This document shows positions 60,601 through 64,000 of a DNA stretch of 64,000 nt, piece by piece (position 1 is the first letter of the stretch; the number at the start of each line of letters is the position of its first letter). The stretch covers positions 186,001 through 250,000 of the forward strand of contig CBDCYT010000020.1 in assembly GCA_965224325.1 (NCBI GenBank), written 5' to 3'. A program made the translations under genes and the position numbers. The stretch is from CBDCMJ01 sp965224325 (lineage in GTDB: Bacteria > Chloroflexota > Dehalococcoidia > Lucifugimonadales > UBA3495). The notes under the pieces were generated by a model. It was not told the DNA's origin, searched no databases, and saw only the letters and a program-made list of their open reading frames with translations.

Positions 60601-62223
60601 CTATCCAACGACGGCCAGGCCTCCGCGGCCCCTGGGGTCGGCGGCTCCGTCAAAGCGGCCGGTTTCGGGGTCCCGCGAGGCGAGGTGCACCAACGAGAAG
60701 AAGGGGTCGTAGCTGAGTTCACTCTTGACCGTCTTGTGGCCGCGGGCCTGCAGGTCATCCTTCAAAGCGTAATATGCTCTGGCTTCCAGGTCTAGTTGCA
60801 TACCCTCACAGTGGACTCTAGGAGCCGATACCGCCTCGACGGGTGTCATCCCGAAGTCCATTACGTTTATCATCACCTGAAGGACACCGGTCAGAATTTT
60901 AGTAGCGCCCATAGAACTGACCACCAGGCAGGGCTTTCCTTCCTTGAGTACGATGGTGGGGGCCGCGCCGGTGATCCTGGCTTTGCCTGGGGATATGGAA
61001 TTGGGATGGCCCGGGTAAGGATGAAATGCCTGCATGGCGTTGTTGAACATGAACCCCAGTCCTTCCACCACTACCCCCGAGGCCGGCGTAGACAGCGAGT
61101 GGGTAAGGGCAATGGCCGTACCCTCCTCGTCAAGCGCCGAGATGGTCGTCGTATGCGGAGGTTCCATCGCGTCGGCCTCTGGCCCCTCGAGGTCCTCCCC
61201 GCTCAAGATCCTTTCCCGCCACTGCCCGGCGTTGGCGCGGGACAGGAAGACTTCGTTCACGGGAACATGCTGAAAAGCGGGGTCGGCCAGGTGCCGCACC
61301 CGGTCGGCGAATGACGCCTTCTGAGCCAGGGCCATGATGTGAAAGTATTCCAGGGCGCCAAAGCCCATCTTCGCCAGGTCAAACCCCTCGAGGATGTGCA
61401 GTATCTCCGCAATCTGGACTCCACTGCACGGTGGAGGAAGGCCGGCTACGGTATAACCTCTATAGTCTACGGTGATTGGCTTGCTTATCCCCACTTTGTA
61501 GCTGCGGAAGTCCTCTTCGGTCAGAAGGCCGCCGTTCTTTGCAAAGTCTTCTGAGATCTTCTTTGCCATCCATCCTTTGTAAAGCGCATCCGGGCCTTGA
61601 TTGGCTATGTCCCGGAGGGTATTGGCGTAATCGGGGTTTCGAAGAGTATCCCCGGTCTCGTACGGTTCGCCGTTGGGCTTGAAGTATATTTTTCTGGATG
61701 CGGCAGTGGCGCCGATGATCTCGCGCATCCCGGAGACGCCTTGTTGGCCCGGCGGCCGGCGCCACAACGCCGCCAACTCGCCTGGAACGGTGAAACCATC
61801 CTCGGCCAGCTTAACGGCCGGTTCCACCAGCTCCTTCCAAGGCTGAGACCCATAACGCCGATGGGCTTCCCAAAGCCCTAAAATGGTCCCGGGGCAGGTG
61901 ACGGAGAGGGGCCCCACCTGGTTTACGTGCCCTTCCAGCTCCCATTGATCAAATCGCAGGGGCCGTTTCACCAGGTTTGCGTACATATCGGGTGTGGCCT
62001 TGAGGGGCGCTCGCCCGTAGAACTCAATGCAGATGTGTTCTTGAGTTGGAGCGTGGTAGATTTGCATCCCGCCCCAGCCGCCCACGCCGCACATTTGTGG
62101 GTCCACGATAAACTGGGCGAAAGCTGTAGCGATGGCGGCATCCATACAGTTGCCGCCATTGAGCAGGACTTGCCGTCCCACCTCAGCCGCTTCCGGCTGA
62201 GGACATGCCACTACTCCCTTCAT
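60601..62223 (-). CDS. Gamma-glutamyltransferase family protein, paralogue 2
   Basis: A 540-residue member of the same Ntn-hydrolase family as the protein at 48976-50772, only distantly similar. VACPQPEAAEVGRQVLLNGG NCMDAAIATAF and MCGVGGWGGMQIYHAP form the large-subunit start. PPHTTTISALDEEGTAIALT HSLS around residue 350 contains the predicted autoprocessing Thr, followed by LGFMFNNAMQAFHPYPG and VMDFGMTPVEAVSAPRVH. No signal peptide. The true substrate may be other gamma-glutamyl or N-acyl compounds. ATG 62223 has AGAGGAAC upstream. Confidence 0.92.
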   Translation of the reverse strand: MKGVVACPQPEAAEVGRQVLLNGGNCMDAAIATAFAQFIVDPQMCGVGGWGGMQIYHAPTQEHICIEFYGRAPLKATPDMYANLVKRPLRFDQWELEGHVNQVGPLSVTCPGTILGLWEAHRRYGSQPWKELVEPAVKLAEDGFTVPGELAALWRRPPGQQGVSGMREIIGATAASRKIYFKPNGEPYETGDTLRNPDYANTLRDIANQGPDALYKGWMAKKISEDFAKNGGLLTEEDFRSYKVGISKPITVDYRGYTVAGLPPPCSGVQIAEILHILEGFDLAKMGFGALEYFHIMALAQKASFADRVRHLADPAFQHVPVNEVFLSRANAGQWRERILSGEDLEGPEADAMEPPHTTTISALDEEGTAIALTHSLSTPASGVVVEGLGFMFNNAMQAFHPYPGHPNSISPGKARITGAAPTIVLKEGKPCLVVSSMGATKILTGVLQVMINVMDFGMTPVEAVSAPRVHCEGMQLDLEARAYYALKDDLQARGHKTVKSELSYDPFFSLVHLASRDPETGRFDGAADPRGRGGLAVVG

Positions 62224-62532
62224 GTTCCTCTTTCCGGTCCTACCCTAGCGACGTTAGTCAACAGCGCTCGCTGATTTCTCACGTTCGCGGAGGCAGCCCG
62301 TGTTGGCTTGGGAAATTGCTGGTTTAGCGAACTCGTCAACGATGGACCTGGGTATGGTACATAGTACAAATCGCCAGTGGTCCTATGCGGGGAGTGTAAT
62401 TGTGCCTCTAGACGGGCGTTGGTCCGCTTTCTGGACACGGGGAAGGGATTATCAGGGCTGTAGTTTCTCACCGCGGTCGCCGGCAACGCGCCCAGGTGGA
62501 ATCGGAGGTTGATGGCCCGCTGCCGGGGATAG
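62224..62532. other. Intergenic region before sugar-type permease genes
   Basis: About 310 bases between the permease stop and the gamma-glutamyltransferase start. Open frames here are short and unsupported. No strong hairpin or repeat was noticed. Confidence 0.4.
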
Positions 62533-63615
62533 TTACAGGCTTGCTGGCCGCAGCCGGAGGAAGGCCATGACCCGATCACGGTACAGGGCCACACGATCGC
62601 GCATAGTTTCCGCATCCATGGCTAGCGTGCCGGCCATCAGCGAGCCTATGGCCACGGCTCCGATTACTACTCCTCCGTTACTCAGCAACCTGGCCCAATT
62701 CGGTGCGGCGTACAGGAAAAGGCCATTTGTTAGCACCCCGAGAAGCATAGCCCCGCCAACGGTCCCTTGGATAGTCCCAACTCCTCCGGAGAGAGCTGTG
62801 CCTCCGATGAGAACGGCTCCGATGCTTTCCAGCAGCCCAGCGCCCTGGCTTTGCAAGTTCGCCCCGGTCCGGGTTGCTAAGCCTAAGTCAGATGTGCGAA
62901 TTAGACCCGCCATGCCGGAGAACAGGCCGCAAATCACGTAGGTAGCCATGAGAACCCGGTCTGTGTTGACCCCTGAGAGCCGTGCCGCTCTAGGATTGGC
63001 CCCTGTCGCGTACAGATAACGACCGAAGACCGTGAAGTTCAGCAGGAGGATGGAGCCCACGGCGGTACCGAGAAAGATGAGTATTTGTATGGGGACGGGC
63101 CCCGCGGTTCCCCTACCTATAGAGGCGAAGAGCAGATCTGGCGGGGTGTGCTGCTCTCCCAGGTTGAAAATCGAAGCTCCGCCGCTTAGCCGCTCGGCGA
63201 CCCCAGCATACACCGACGAGGTGGCGAGCGTAGCGATGAAGGGGGCAATCCTGATCTTGGTAACCAATACGCCGTTTACCAGTCCAGCCCCGGCAGCATA
63301 AACAAAGCCTAAGGCGAGGGCGGCGGCTGTAGGCACCCCAGCGTGAAAGAGTTTGCCGAACAGCATCCCTGTCGAATAGCCGATGGCGAGCACTGAAACA
63401 TCCACCCCCGCACCAAGAAAGACAATTGTATTGCCTAAGGCGAAGAGGCCGATGATGGACACCGAGCGGACGATACCGATGAAGTTCTCCCCATTAGGGA
63501 AGTTCGGGAGGGACAAAGAGAAGGCAAGCACCAGGATGGACAGGAACAACCAGACATAATTAAAACGAAGGAGCCTTACCACATCCCGGACTTGCATTTG
63601 CCTAAGCATAGCCAT
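62533..63615 (-). CDS. ABC transporter permease, RbsC/BPD_transp_2 family
   Basis: A 360-residue inner-membrane permease with about ten helices. Typical segments: NYVWLFLSILVLAFSLSLPN, VSIIGLFALGNTIVFLGAGV DVSVLAIGYSTGML, LGFVYAAGAGLVNGVLVTKI RIAPFIATLATSS, YLYATGANPRAARLSGVNTD (coupling region), and AVLIGGTALSGGVGTIQGTV GGAMLLGVLTNGLFL. This family imports ribose, xylose, autoinducer-2 and similar sugars. It is the second of two permease genes in tandem; the ATPase and binding protein should lie upstream, beyond the window edge. Confidence 0.92.
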   Translation of the reverse strand: MAMLRQMQVRDVVRLLRFNYVWLFLSILVLAFSLSLPNFPNGENFIGIVRSVSIIGLFALGNTIVFLGAGVDVSVLAIGYSTGMLFGKLFHAGVPTAAALALGFVYAAGAGLVNGVLVTKIRIAPFIATLATSSVYAGVAERLSGGASIFNLGEQHTPPDLLFASIGRGTAGPVPIQILIFLGTAVGSILLLNFTVFGRYLYATGANPRAARLSGVNTDRVLMATYVICGLFSGMAGLIRTSDLGLATRTGANLQSQGAGLLESIGAVLIGGTALSGGVGTIQGTVGGAMLLGVLTNGLFLYAAPNWARLLSNGGVVIGAVAIGSLMAGTLAMDAETMRDRVALYRDRVMAFLRLRPASL

Positions 63616-63642
63616 CGTTAGCTGACCACAACTCTACACATG

Positions 63643-64000
63643 CTAGCCGCCGAATGTCCCGATCCGGCGTCCCTGCCGGAAGGTAGCATCTACCCATAGA
63701 ACGGCTATGAAAATCCCCGCCCGGATTAGAAGCTGGTCATAAAATACGACGTCCAAGTGGGTGAGACCATTGATGAGAATCCTTAGTAGCAGTACCCCCA
63801 GCATAGTCCCGATCATGGACCCGGCGCCACCGAATAGGCTGGCGCCGCCGATGATCACCGCCGTGATTGCCTCGAACTCGAAGCCCGTACCAGTGGCCGT
63901 TAAGGACGCCTGGAAGCGTGCCGTCAACACGATTCCCGCCATTGCCGAGGTGAAGCCAGAGATGAGGAAGGCGAGAATCCGTATCCGGTCAGGGGTGATC
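63643..64000 (-). CDS. ABC transporter permease, RbsC family, 5' end cut by window edge
   Basis: C-terminal part of a second RbsC-type permease. The frame is open across the window edge (ITPDRIRILAFLISGFTSAM) and continues AGIVLTARFQASLTATGTGF EFEAITAVIIGGASLFGGAG SMIGTMLGVLLLRILINGLT, the family's GGxS.FGG.G...GT..G segment. It ends 27 bases before the next permease start, so the two form a heterodimeric permease operon. The ATG at 63942 is internal. Confidence 0.9.
   Translation of the reverse strand, partial: ITPDRIRILAFLISGFTSAMAGIVLTARFQASLTATGTGFEFEAITAVIIGGASLFGGAGSMIGTMLGVLLLRILINGLTHLDVVFYDQLLIRAGIFIAVLWVDATFRQGRRIGTFGG

Overview
The window is GC-rich chromosomal DNA from a bacterium using the standard genetic code. 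The gene content fits an uncultivated Chloroflexota lineage of the Dehalococcoidia/SAR202 kind: two luciferase-like (probably F420-dependent) oxidoreductases, many single catabolic oxidoreductases, two gamma-glutamyltransferase paralogues, fumarylacetoacetate-hydrolase and SMP-30 proteins, and numerous selenoproteins. That placement is inference from gene content, not from a marker gene. No rRNA, tRNA or CRISPR array was seen.

The most striking feature is a set of four genes interrupted by an in-frame UGA exactly where relatives carry a functional Cys or Sec. Each UGA is followed at the right distance by a short hairpin of bacterial SECIS type. They are a UGSC-family protein (2327-2857, minus), a glycine/betaine/D-proline reductase selenoprotein-B relative (7130-8329, plus), an OsmC-like protein (45450-45887, plus) and, next to it, a BtuF-like cobalamin-binding protein with Sec in place of the second Cys of its CxxC (45971-46906, plus). 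A standard gene caller would truncate or split all four. UGA still acts as a normal stop elsewhere in the window, for example after the fumarylacetoacetate-hydrolase gene.

Layout. 1-10.8 kb: LLM oxidoreductase, FAH protein, UGSC selenoprotein with an unrecognised 361-aa companion, M16 peptidase, MBL hydrolase, the GrdB-like selenoprotein, a VapBC module between 38-bp direct repeats, and a second PIN toxin with an unusual partner. 11-18.7 kb: uvrA, a secreted sugar dehydrogenase, a beta-hydroxyacid dehydrogenase and a class III aminotransferase. 19.1-21 kb: two related IS5-type elements in tandem. 21-32 kb: a GlcD-GlcF fusion and a run of catabolic enzymes ending in an S9 peptidase. 32.3-35.4 kb: phage portal, terminase and a zinc-ribbon protein on the minus strand. 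36.8-42.5 kb: MFS transporter with a flavoprotein dehydrogenase, an MDR dehydrogenase and a protein with a phage-primase-like tail. 42.8-45.2 kb: complete preQ1 operon queF-queD-queC-queE. 45.4-46.9 kb: the tandem selenoprotein genes. 47-53.5 kb: Lon-N protein, HNH nuclease, gamma-glutamyltransferase, a ThDP enzyme and an A-type Fe-S protein. 53.8-57.2 kb: prohead protease, major capsid protein and small head genes on the plus strand. 57.8-64 kb: enoyl-CoA hydratase, TlyA, CinA-like protein, a second gamma-glutamyltransferase and sugar-type ABC permeases.

The two phage blocks are complementary halves of one HK97-type head module. Inverting about 32.3-53.8 kb would restore the canonical order terminase-portal-protease-capsid on one strand. 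Intergenic DNA is rich in small non-coding elements with terminal inverted repeats. At least three families share a palindromic ATTCCCGC...GCGGGAAT core, and one copy is inserted inside another dispersed repeat.
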